Source of the DNA: an uncultured Lachnospiraceae bacterium
GTDB lineage: Bacteria; Bacillota; Clostridia; Lachnospirales; Lachnospiraceae
Direction of reading: 5' to 3'
DNA: 64,000 nt
Assembly (NCBI GenBank): GCA_947384285.1
Contig: CANDGI010000002.1
Coordinates: forward strand, 62,001 to 126,000
Position numbers and translations under genes: made by a program. Of the stretch, positions 8,370-15,748 are shown in pieces. The notes beneath the pieces were generated by a model. That model was not told where the DNA came from. It was given only the letters and a program-made list of their open reading frames with translations, and ran no database searches. Positions within the stretch are counted from its first letter, which is position 1; the number at the start of each line of letters is the position of its first letter.

Positions 8370-11300
8370 CTAAATTCCCCGCCGTTTTCTTTCATTTGAG
8401 AGCTTTCTTTCTAATTTCCGGCAGACTTGCTCGGAAATATCATTTATTTTCCGCTGCATGGTTCGCTGTACCAGTTCTGTGATATCCTGGGCGTTTTTCT
8501 TTTCCCATTGTTCTGCCTGCGTATGGATTTGCTGCGCCGCTGCTATTGCCTGAGTTTGCGTCTGCCGCGCCGCTGCCATTGTCTGGGTTTGCATCTGCTT
8601 CCCTGCTATCGCTGGCTGGAACTCTGCCTGCTGTCCTGCCATTGTCTGGGTTTGCATCTGCTTCCCTGCCATAACCGGCTGGGGCTGGAGCTGCTGCCCT
8701 GCCATCGCTGGCTGGGGTTGTATCTGCAGGATTCCTTCTGCTTTTTGTTTCCCGATTTCCACTTTAGCCGTCTGGGGTTCTTTATGGTAAAAATGCAGGC
8801 TTTGCCCTGGAAATAAAATCTGGCTCTGTTCCTTCTGGCCTGTAATGATTGGATTTATGAAAAAACGGATATGGTCTGTTTGTTCCAGAAATTTACACAA
8901 TTGCGCTGTCTGCTCTTTCACTTTCTCTGTGTATTCCTGGGGCTTCTCCGTTTTCAGTTTGTTCAGGGATTGCAATTGTTCTTTCAAATTTTCAGTTTCA
9001 ATTTCTTTTATCAGTATTTGACCTGTTTCCTGGCGGAAATGTAAAAATTTCTTAAGGAATGCTGCGTGTTTTTCTCTTCTTTCTTTTGTTTCTTGCAATA
9101 ACTCCGTTATCTTTTCCAGTTTTGCAGCTTCCCCTATCTGAGCATGTGCTGCCACTTGTTCTCTTCCGGCATTTTCTGATTTTGATATCTGCCTGCCAGG
9201 ATTTCCTTCCAGAATCTTTGTCCTTACGGATTCCTCTTTCAAATATCTGCCAGGATTTCCTTCCCATGTCTCCGTCTTTACGGATTCCTCTTTCAAATAT
9301 CTGCCAGGATTTCCTTCCCATGTCTCCGTCCTGCCAGATTCCTCGCTCAAATATCTGTCAGCTAATTCAGGATGTTCCAGGAAAAACAACGTCTCTTTTC
9401 TTGTTCTCTCCCTGTCAATCCGAATTGGAAGAACACTCTGTGCCATCCCTGCCGCGTACTCTGTCTTTTCCAGCTTCCTTTTGCCTTCTTCCCTCAGTTT
9501 TGTTCCTTCCAGCTTCCTTTTGTTTTCTTCCCTCAGTTTTATTTCTTCCAGATTCTTTTTATATTCCTCTTTCTGCCTTGTTTCTTCCAGTTTCCTTTTG
9601 TTTTCCTCATTCAGTCTTTGTATTTCTTCCTTGAGCATTCTGTTCTGCTCTTCTGTTTTTGGGGAATCTCTCATATCATTTTCCAATGCCTGGCTGATTT
9701 GATTAATTTCCTCCAATATTTGAATTTCATCCCTGCCTGTTACATGGTACAGGCTCCCCTCTGGTATTTCCGGTTTGATTCCTTCTGATGCCTGAAATTC
9801 GTCTTCTCCTGTTACATGATACAGGCTCCCCTCTGGTATTTCCGGTTTGATTCCTTCTAATGCCTGAAATTCGTCTTCTCCTGTTACATGGTACAGGCTT
9901 CCCTCCGCTGCTGGCTTCTCTCCCTGGAAAAGCCGTATATTTTCCTGTGCTTTCCCTGCTTTTTCCTGCAAAAACCTTGTATTTTCTTCTGCGTTTTTTA
10001 TTTCTTCTTGCAGGAAGAGCATGTTTTCTTCTGCATTTCCTGTTTTTTCTTGCAGGAAGAGCATGTTTTCTTCTGCATTTTTTATTTCTCCTTGCAGGAA
10101 GAGCATGTTTTCTTCTGCGTTTCCTGTTTTTTCTTGCAGGAAGATCATGTTTTCTTCTTCATTTTTTATTTCTCCTTGCAAGAATGAGAGGTTTCTTTTT
10201 AGGCTCCCAGCCTTCTCTGGTAAAAGCCTTGCGCTTTCTTCTCTCCCTGCTTCTTCCTGCAAAAACCTTATACTTTCCTCATCTGTCCTTATCTTTTCCT
10301 GCAAGTACTTTGTGCTCTCTTCTCTCCTTATCTTTTCCTGCATGTACTTTGTGCTTTCTTCTCTCCTTATCTTTTCCTGCAAGTACCTTGTGTTTTCTTC
10401 TCTCCCTAACTTTTCCTGCATGTACCTTGTATTTTCTTCTGTCCTTATCTTTCCTTGCAAAAACCATGTATTTTCTTCTGCATCAAAGTCGTTCCTCTGG
10501 GAAAATGCCATCAGCATTTCTATTTCCTGCCTTCGGAATTCATTCACAGACTTCTGGTACTGGCTGTTCTTTTCCTGCTTCCCCAGCCATATCTGCTGAA
10601 AATGATAAGCCCGGAAACGGCTCAGCGTATGTTCCAATATCTTTCCAAACCCTCCCTGGAACTGATACCAGTTTCCCCGATGGTTCTGCCTTAGATTGAA
10701 GCAGGCCTGGAAAAGGCTTTCAGAAACATTCAAAAGAGCTGCCGCTGCCAGTTCACGAATCATATCTCCTTCCAGGTAAGTTTTTTCTCCTGTGCCTTTC
10801 TCGTAACGATTCACCCTCTGGCCTATCAAAGGGCTTTTTTCCATAAGGACATAATGTTCCAGCCTTTTAAGCTTCAAGGCTTCTGCAGTGCGGATCTGCT
10901 CTGCCATGGCGGCTTCCCCGCTTTCAATCTGGGAAAATCCATACAGCACATTTTTTTGGAACGCGGCTGCTATATGATAAAGATCCGCAGACTGCAGCCG
11001 CGTGAAAATTTTATCATGAATCCAGTAAACCGGGACTACATCTGTGCGCTCTGTTTCCATACGCCCTATATCTATATGCTCCCGTTCCAGCCTTTCCTTT
11101 TCTTCTATCCTTTGAGCCATTGCCCTTAGGTAATCTTTATTGGTTTCGTATAAGCGAGATAGTTCTTTGATGTTTTTGGCATCCTCCTGTATCTCATAGA
11201 ACTGCCCCATAAATTCAGATACATTTTTTACCCCCAGCTTCTGCAGCATAATCTGTACATATACGGCGTCCTGATAGGTAAATCCAATGGAATCTGCCAC

Positions 11301-11564
11301 GATAAGCCTGTTCCATAGATTATGTACCAGGGAAAGGCGCACTTTCTGATAATCCTCATTTCTATTCTGGATTGCAAGGGTTGTCATGCCGCCTTCCTGC
11401 AAGTATACCTCCGTTGGCTGGCACATCAGATGAAACAGCTCCTCCCGGCCGTATTCTACCTGCATCAAACTGTAATTTCCACGGATTCTTTCTCCAAACC
11501 CATCCAAAGCATGTACCATCGGGACAAAGATTTTCAACTTTATCGGTTCTTTCAATATCAACAT
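8370..11564 (-). CDS. Large coiled-coil repeat protein in the tape-measure position, 1064 aa
   Basis: No family is recognised with confidence. Residues 1-350 look globular. Residues ~361-553 are about a dozen 14-residue units of the type EENTRYLQEKIRRE. Residues ~553-608 hold three 24-residue units starting EGSLYHVTG, and ~728-791 three 18-residue units (RYLKEES...WEGNPG). Residues ~940-1020 are Gln-rich (QMQTQTMAGQQ). The C-terminus is basic. No membrane segment is visible. In contractile tails the gene between tube/chaperone and tube-initiator is the tape measure, and length and coiled-coil character fit. An unrelated adaptor or cargo protein is also possible. It is translated from ATG 11564, 13 nt after the second tube gene's stop. 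Confidence 0.8.
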   Translation of the reverse strand: MLILKEPIKLKIFVPMVHALDGFGERIRGNYSLMQVEYGREELFHLMCQPTEVYLQEGGMTTLAIQNRNEDYQKVRLSLVHNLWNRLIVADSIGFTYQDAVYVQIMLQKLGVKNVSEFMGQFYEIQEDAKNIKELSRLYETNKDYLRAMAQRIEEKERLEREHIDIGRMETERTDVVPVYWIHDKIFTRLQSADLYHIAAAFQKNVLYGFSQIESGEAAMAEQIRTAEALKLKRLEHYVLMEKSPLIGQRVNRYEKGTGEKTYLEGDMIRELAAAALLNVSESLFQACFNLRQNHRGNWYQFQGGFGKILEHTLSRFRAYHFQQIWLGKQEKNSQYQKSVNEFRRQEIEMLMAFSQRNDFDAEENTWFLQGKIRTEENTRYMQEKLGREENTRYLQEKIRREESTKYMQEKIRREESTKYLQEKIRTDEESIRFLQEEAGREESARLLPEKAGSLKRNLSFLQGEIKNEEENMIFLQEKTGNAEENMLFLQGEIKNAEENMLFLQEKTGNAEENMLFLQEEIKNAEENTRFLQEKAGKAQENIRLFQGEKPAAEGSLYHVTGEDEFQALEGIKPEIPEGSLYHVTGEDEFQASEGIKPEIPEGSLYHVTGRDEIQILEEINQISQALENDMRDSPKTEEQNRMLKEEIQRLNEENKRKLEETRQKEEYKKNLEEIKLREENKRKLEGTKLREEGKRKLEKTEYAAGMAQSVLPIRIDRERTRKETLFFLEHPELADRYLSEESGRTETWEGNPGRYLKEESVKTETWEGNPGRYLKEESVRTKILEGNPGRQISKSENAGREQVAAHAQIGEAAKLEKITELLQETKERREKHAAFLKKFLHFRQETGQILIKEIETENLKEQLQSLNKLKTEKPQEYTEKVKEQTAQLCKFLEQTDHIRFFINPIITGQKEQSQILFPGQSLHFYHKEPQTAKVEIGKQKAEGILQIQPQPAMAGQQLQPQPVMAGKQMQTQTMAGQQAEFQPAIAGKQMQTQTMAAARQTQTQAIAAAQQIHTQAEQWEKKNAQDITELVQRTMQRKINDISEQVCRKLERKLSNERKRRGI

Positions 11565-11576
11565 AACGTTTTGGGC

Positions 11577-12047
11577 TTACCCTTCCTTTTCCTCCACCAG
11601 CAGTTCCTGGTATGCAATCGTGACTTTCTCTGTCAACAATCCACTGCTCAGGGCGTCCATCCCCTTATATTCCTTTGCCGTCACCACACAGCCTTTAAAG
11701 GCATAGCTTCTGCTGGCTTTCTCAAACTGATTTAATTTCCTGCTTACCAAAAGCAGCAAAGGCTGCTCCAGCACAGCCCCCAGGGGAAGCGGATCCACAT
11801 CGCCGCTTACCACATAACGCTCCACTTCCAGCTCTGGCGGCCTGGATGCGGGCTTCCTTCGTATGTGGACATAATCGTTCTGCCCACCTTCCTGGATATA
11901 ATCGTATTCCTGTTCCATTCGGAATGCCTGCACGGATTTGCAGGCCAGGTCATATCTTGCCTCTACCCGCAAAAGAAAATTATAGCCAGCCAAAGGCTCT
12001 TTTCCCTGTGGGGCTTTTGGATTTTCCTGTGCATTCCATGACGCCAT
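11577..12047 (-). CDS. CIS tail-tube-like protein, second paralogue (gp19 family), 156 aa
   Basis: The protein has the T4 gp19-like tube pattern: LAGYNFLLRVEARYDLACKS, EGGQNDYVHIRRKP and a final TEKVTIAYQELLV strand. AAAGGAAAAC precedes ATG 12047. It is shorter and more divergent than the main tube protein at 12648-13199. CIS loci commonly encode two or three tube paralogues, where the minor one forms the lowest tube ring above the hub. It follows the DUF6760 ORF by a few nucleotides and precedes the tape-measure-position gene. Confidence 0.8.
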   Translation of the reverse strand: MASWNAQENPKAPQGKEPLAGYNFLLRVEARYDLACKSVQAFRMEQEYDYIQEGGQNDYVHIRRKPASRPPELEVERYVVSGDVDPLPLGAVLEQPLLLLVSRKLNQFEKASRSYAFKGCVVTAKEYKGMDALSSGLLTEKVTIAYQELLVEEKEG

Positions 12048-12059
12048 ATGTTTTCCTTT

Positions 12060-12290
12060 CTAATGAAACGTAGGTTTCAAATCAAAAATGCTTTTTTCTT
12101 TTCTGCTGTTTTCTTTCGAGGGATTTAGGCTGCGGTTAATAGAAGAAATTTCTTCGCACCACCGCCGCCTTACTGCATGCTCCAACTCCATCACTTCCCC
12201 ATTGCTCCAGTGGAAATAATAGGAAATGAATGCCATCTCTTTGTAAAGCTCGTCCTTGGGATACAGCCTTAACCCTCTCGCGTAAAATTT
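12060..12290 (-). CDS. DUF6760-like small CIS ORF, probably reached by -1 frameshift
   Basis: This frame encodes RLYPKDELYKEMAFISYYFH, then WSNGEVMELEHAVRRRWCEE and ISSIN. That is the conserved pattern of the small DUF6760 CIS proteins (YP-x-D-x-LY-x-E-x-AF...HW...LEH...R-x-RW). It has no ATG, GTG or TTG before the conserved part: the frame opens right after a TGA and reads DAPKFYARGLRLYP. It overlaps the end of the chaperone-like gene, and the overlap contains the slippery heptamer described separately. I infer that it is made as a C-terminal extension of that protein (116 + 74 = 190 residues). Initiation at a rare codon cannot be excluded. Confidence 0.75.
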   Translation of the reverse strand, partial: KFYARGLRLYPKDELYKEMAFISYYFHWSNGEVMELEHAVRRRWCEEISSINRSLNPSKENSRKEKSIFDLKPTFH

Positions 12291-12631
12291 AGGGGCGTCT
12301 CAAAGGTTTTTCCGCATTCCGGGCAGACTACCTGCATGGCTGGAGGTTCAATATCATTGATTCTCTGGTACATATCCTGGAGAAAGGCCAGGTCTGCGGT
12401 AAAAAACTGTTCAATCTGCGTGGCTGAAATAATCTCCATCCCCTCTATCTCCGTAATCACCTTGGAAAGTACGGCTATGGTGAGAAAGGAGGGGTTTGAC
12501 AGAACCCGCGGATCCCTTGTGGCGCTGATTTCATCCCCTGCGGTGGCAAGGCGCATTTTTCCCTTTTTATGCACCTGCCCCTTTTCGTCTACAATACCTT
12601 TGGGCAGCTCAAACTCATAAACTGTCTGCAT
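12269..12631 (-). CDS. CIS tail/baseplate assembly chaperone-like protein, 120 aa (short form)
   Basis: The protein sits between tube and tape-measure genes, where phages and CIS encode assembly chaperones. It begins MQTVYEFELPKGIVDEKG, has a helical middle (FTADLAFLQDMYQRINDIE) and ends with CPECGKTFETPLNFTREG, a lone CPxCG half-knuckle. AAGGAGG lies 5 nt before ATG 12631. The 0-frame stop is at 12269-12271. Five codons before it lies A AAT TTT, from which a -1 shift enters the DUF6760 frame. In phage lambda the equivalent chaperone G/GT pair is made by a -1 shift. The assignment rests on position and small size, not on a confident family match. Confidence 0.7.
   Translation of the reverse strand: MQTVYEFELPKGIVDEKGQVHKKGKMRLATAGDEISATRDPRVLSNPSFLTIAVLSKVITEIEGMEIISATQIEQFFTADLAFLQDMYQRINDIEPPAMQVVCPECGKTFETPLNFTREG
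12284..12290 (-). promoter_or_regulatory. Putative -1 ribosomal frameshift site A AAT TTT
   Basis: On the coding strand the heptamer AAATTTT reads A AAT TTT in the chaperone frame, an exact X XXY YYZ slippery site. Slipping back one base pairs AAA and TTT, and the next codon TAC continues straight into the DUF6760 ORF. The 0-frame stop follows 12 nt later. A weak downstream stem (AAGGCT with AGCTTT, loop about 14 nt) is possible. Confidence 0.6.
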
Positions 12632-12647
12632 AATGCCTCCTTAATTC

Positions 12648-13199
12648 CTAGCTGGCACCGCCTGAGGATGATGCCGCAGCCTTGTTTCCCGCAATCACCA
12701 GTGATTCATAGGCAAGCTCTATGGATTCCACTGCAATCTGGCTGTTCATTGCATTCATATCCGGCCCATTATATTTGGTTACCCAGGCCTCCTTAAATAC
12801 CCATACATTTCCTCCGGCAGCTGCTGCCTCTGTATTTATCTTATTCGGCATTTCCACGGAAGCTCCTGTGTCCATCAATTCCACCCGGACGTCCAGGCGG
12901 AAATTCTTATCCCTGCTGGTAATCCCCCGTTCTGAACTGACGCATTGTGCTACCCAGTTCCGGAAACTGTCATCCATGATATAGCCGTATTTTAGTGTTA
13001 TATTCCCATGATGAACCAATCCCGGAACCTTGATGGGGGCAAGGCTTATGGAGTTCCCCTGCCTGAATTCCACCACATCGACGCTTGCCTCAATCCCTGT
13101 CACCTCGCTGAAGGAGGCAACCCCTGTGCCTGCCGTGACAACAAAATTCATGCTTGTCATAGGATAGGGCAGCGCGCTTACATTTTTCATCGCTGGCAT
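12648..13199 (-). CDS. CIS main tail tube protein (gp19 family), 183 aa
   Basis: The protein matches the gp19/Hcp-like tube pattern of CIS: MNFVVTAGTGVASFSEVTGI near the start, VEFRQGNSISLAPIKVPGL, a central NITLKYGYIMDDSFRNWV and a C-terminal AVESIELAYESLVIAG strand. GAGAGGAGAA precedes ATG 13199. It lies 26 nt after the sheath gene, the standard sheath-tube pair. In the particle it stacks as hexameric rings that are driven out on contraction. The Ala/Ser-rich tail (NKAAASSSGGAS) is unstructured-looking. Confidence 0.9.
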   Translation of the reverse strand: MPAMKNVSALPYPMTSMNFVVTAGTGVASFSEVTGIEASVDVVEFRQGNSISLAPIKVPGLVHHGNITLKYGYIMDDSFRNWVAQCVSSERGITSRDKNFRLDVRVELMDTGASVEMPNKINTEAAAAGGNVWVFKEAWVTKYNGPDMNAMNSQIAVESIELAYESLVIAGNKAAASSSGGAS

Positions 13200-13225
13200 G
13201 ATTTTCTCCTCTCTTTCTCTATTTT

Positions 13226-14908
13226 TTATTCTCCGCCTTCCGCTGTATTCTGGCTGACGCGGAAAATGACAAATTCCGCTGGCCTGGAGGGTGCAATGCC
13301 CACCTCGCAGATGAGCTTTCCATTCTGGATATCATCTTTTGTCATGGTATCCGGCCCGATATTGACAAAATACGCTTCCCCAGCGCTGTCTCCCACAAGC
13401 ATCCCTGCCCGCCACAGCCCCTCCAGAAAAGCATTGATGGAAATGGACACCCGAGACCACAGGGCAGGGTCATTGGGTTCAAACACCACCCAGCTGGTAT
13501 TTGCCTGAATGCTCTCTTCCACATAAATAAACAGGCGGCGCACATTGACGTAACGGAAGGCGCTGCTGCTGCTGGCTGTCCTTGCACCCCAGATACGGAT
13601 TCCCTGGCCGGCAAAGGCGCGGATTAAATTGATTCCCTGGGGATTCAATAAATCCTGCTCCACCTTCGTATAATTTACTTTCAGCCCTGTGCACGCTACG
13701 GTTTCATTTGCCGGAGCCTTATGTACGCCGCGGTTTCGATCTGTCCTGGCATACACTCCCATCACGGCCCCGGAGGGCGGAATAAATTCTGGGCAGCCGG
13801 CAGACGGGTCAAATACCTGGACCCATGGATGGTACATGGCGGCATAGCTGCTGTCCACCATGCTCCTGTATTCCGCCAAATCTTCCGGCTTTACCGCATC
13901 CCTTGGCATATCCAGCACCGCAAAACGGCTCCTTGCATTTTCACAGTGTGCCACCAAAGAAACCATAACCTCTGGAATCGTAATACCTGGAACCGCCATC
14001 ATGCTCACATTGGTATTTTCCAAAAATGCCTGGATTCCCGTGCGCTTTCCCGGGCCTTTATCCTCCCCGATAAAGGTATCCGCGCCTGCTTTTCCCACAG
14101 AGCCGTCCGACCCTTGTGCCAGACAGACTGTACATGGTTTTTCCTGAAAAATTGCATCCATCAAGCTCCTTGGCTCCTCCAAGGGCGCGGCTGCCACCTT
14201 CACCAGCGCAGACCGCTCCATACGGGCGCCAATATAAGCCGGAGATGATGCATTAAAGGTAACTCCCGTATATTTTTCCACTTCCTCCATGCAGGAGACA
14301 ACCACCTGCAGCTCCTCAAGAAACAGGACGACCCCAGGCAGCAAGGATGGGTCTACCACATTCTGTTCAAATCCCTTTTCAAATGTAACCTTCTTATCAA
14401 GGATGCTCACAATCCGGTTATATTCTTCCCCCGCCCTTACAATATCCCCTTCCCGAAAACCTTCCAGGGACTTTGCCGTGTAAACGCCGTTTTCTTCTGC
14501 AATCAACTGCAGCTTGCGCCTTTTCATCCCTTCTATCTCCACACGGATTTTATTCCCCCATTTCCCCTCATCTGCCGCCTCAAAAGAAAGGGCTCCCACG
14601 TTTGCCCTTGCCTTTCTTGCGTCCTTGGGAATCACACGGGAAATATAACAGCGTGTGCCGCCATTTGCAAAAAACTGCTCCACACAAAAAGGGAGATAGC
14701 GGAAATTTCCGTGGGTAAAACCACTTAAATACCCTCCAAACTGTTTCCGGTAGCTTGCAAAGCTTGTGACAAGCGCCGGCGCCCCGGCAGAGGGGCCTCT
14801 TTCTGCAAAGCCAACAAATCCTGCGGTGCTTGTCCCCACCCCTTCCATAGGGCGGGGGGAATTGTCAATTTCTTCCACATATACTCCTGGTGATAAATAT
14901 TCCGCCAT
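13226..14908 (-). CDS. CIS contractile tail sheath protein, 560 aa
   Basis: The N-terminus MAEYLSPGVYVEEIDNSPRP and the following GVGTSTAGFVGFAERGP are typical sheath motifs. The C-terminal third carries the family core: NPQGINLIRAFAGQGIRIWG, ARTASSSSAFRYVNVRRLF, an EESIQANTSWVVFEPNDP helix and IGPDTMTKDDIQNGKLICEV. ATG 14908 is preceded by AAAGGA. The frame is open to 14983, but that upstream part comes from the 38-bp repeat array. The sheath surrounds the tube and contracts to eject it. One sheath gene is present; many Afp-type loci have two or three. Confidence 0.93.
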   Translation of the reverse strand: MAEYLSPGVYVEEIDNSPRPMEGVGTSTAGFVGFAERGPSAGAPALVTSFASYRKQFGGYLSGFTHGNFRYLPFCVEQFFANGGTRCYISRVIPKDARKARANVGALSFEAADEGKWGNKIRVEIEGMKRRKLQLIAEENGVYTAKSLEGFREGDIVRAGEEYNRIVSILDKKVTFEKGFEQNVVDPSLLPGVVLFLEELQVVVSCMEEVEKYTGVTFNASSPAYIGARMERSALVKVAAAPLEEPRSLMDAIFQEKPCTVCLAQGSDGSVGKAGADTFIGEDKGPGKRTGIQAFLENTNVSMMAVPGITIPEVMVSLVAHCENARSRFAVLDMPRDAVKPEDLAEYRSMVDSSYAAMYHPWVQVFDPSAGCPEFIPPSGAVMGVYARTDRNRGVHKAPANETVACTGLKVNYTKVEQDLLNPQGINLIRAFAGQGIRIWGARTASSSSAFRYVNVRRLFIYVEESIQANTSWVVFEPNDPALWSRVSISINAFLEGLWRAGMLVGDSAGEAYFVNIGPDTMTKDDIQNGKLICEVGIAPSRPAEFVIFRVSQNTAEGGE

Positions 14909-14954
14909 AACTATTTTTCCTTTCTTCTTAATACATCCACGCCATGCGCAGCCT

Positions 14955-15173
14955 ATCCTGCTGCAGAAGCCGGCAGCTTTCATTGTAATCCCATCCTGCT
15001 GCAGAAGCCGGCAGCTTTCATTGCTGCCCCATCCTGCTGCAAAAGCCGGGTGCTTTCATTGTAACCCCATCCTGCTGCAGAAGCTGGCAGCTTTCATTGC
15101 TGCCCCATCCTGCTGCAAAAGCCGGGTGCTTTCATTGTAACCCCATCCTGCTGCAGAAGCCGGGTGCTCTCAT
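14955..15173. repeat. 38-bp tandem repeat, six copies, between cap and sheath genes
   Basis: Units start at 14955, 14993, 15031, 15069, 15107 and 15145, each with ATCCTGCTGCA. Alternate copies share the variant GTAACCCC or GCTGCCCC, giving a 76-bp higher-order period. On the coding strand each unit contains GCTGC...GCAGC, able to form a 5-bp hairpin, and an ATGAAAGC preceded by a G-rich stretch. The last unit reaches into the stop codon of the cap gene. There are no spacers, so this is not a CRISPR array. Confidence 0.92.
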
Positions 15174-15745
15174 ATATTTTCCAAGGAAACCTGCACCTCC
15201 CTGACCGGAACAATATCCATAATGTTTTCACTGGATATCAATACCGGCGCAGCCTGGTAAAAAAGGCTGAAACGGTATGGCTGTCCAACCGCCTGCCAAA
15301 TCTGGAGCTTTGTTTCCAGGCTTATCTGCGTCTGGGACAGCAGCACCGGAGGCTCCGGCATTTCAAGCCATGGCTGCAGCAGATTAGGCGATACCTGCAT
15401 CCGGTCTCCTAGCACCTGCGCCGTGCGGCCGATGATTCTTTGTACATCCACGGATTTGTAATTTGCCTGGGATGCAGGGTTGATAAAAACCATAAAGTAA
15501 AGCCGGTACAGCTTCGGCGGCTGGCGGAAAGCCATCTTTCCGGTTTCCCGGAACCTTGGCAGGGAAACCTCCTTTTCTTCCTCCATATGGTACAAGAAAA
15601 GCCCCAGCATATAATCCCTCCCCTTTTCCCCGGGATCTGCAATTTCAATCTGCGAAGGAGCCAGAATCAATTCCGGGCACATCTTTTCCCGTAATACCCC
15701 AGCCAAATATCTGCTGATATCGGCGATAATCGAATAATCCGCCAT
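15170..15745 (-). CDS. Pvc16/Afp16-type CIS tube-terminator (DUF4255-like), 191 aa
   Basis: The protein shows the Pvc16 N-domain pattern: MADYSIIADISRYLAGVLRE, then LAPSQIEIADPGEKGRDYML and GLFLYHMEEEKE. A mid-region KLYRLYFMVFINP and RIIGRTAQVLGDRMQV follow. In Afp and PVC this protein caps the distal end of tube and sheath and sets final length. GGGAGGG precedes ATG 15745. It is the first recognisable particle gene after the accessory block and precedes the sheath across the 38-bp array. Its short length fits a cap domain alone. Confidence 0.8.
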   Translation of the reverse strand: MADYSIIADISRYLAGVLREKMCPELILAPSQIEIADPGEKGRDYMLGLFLYHMEEEKEVSLPRFRETGKMAFRQPPKLYRLYFMVFINPASQANYKSVDVQRIIGRTAQVLGDRMQVSPNLLQPWLEMPEPPVLLSQTQISLETKLQIWQAVGQPYRFSLFYQAAPVLISSENIMDIVPVREVQVSLENI

Positions 15746-15748
15746 AGC

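Noticed and set aside
9059-10699. Long plus-strand open frames rich in Phe/Leu/Ser, resembling membrane proteins
   Set aside because: They are the antisense of the Glu/Lys/Gln-rich repeat protein at 8370-11564; codon bias, operon direction and ribosome-binding sites support only the minus strand.
14955-15173. CRISPR-like array
   Set aside because: Units follow each other without unique spacers and there are no cas genes; these are plain tandem repeats. The same applies to 7332-7552.
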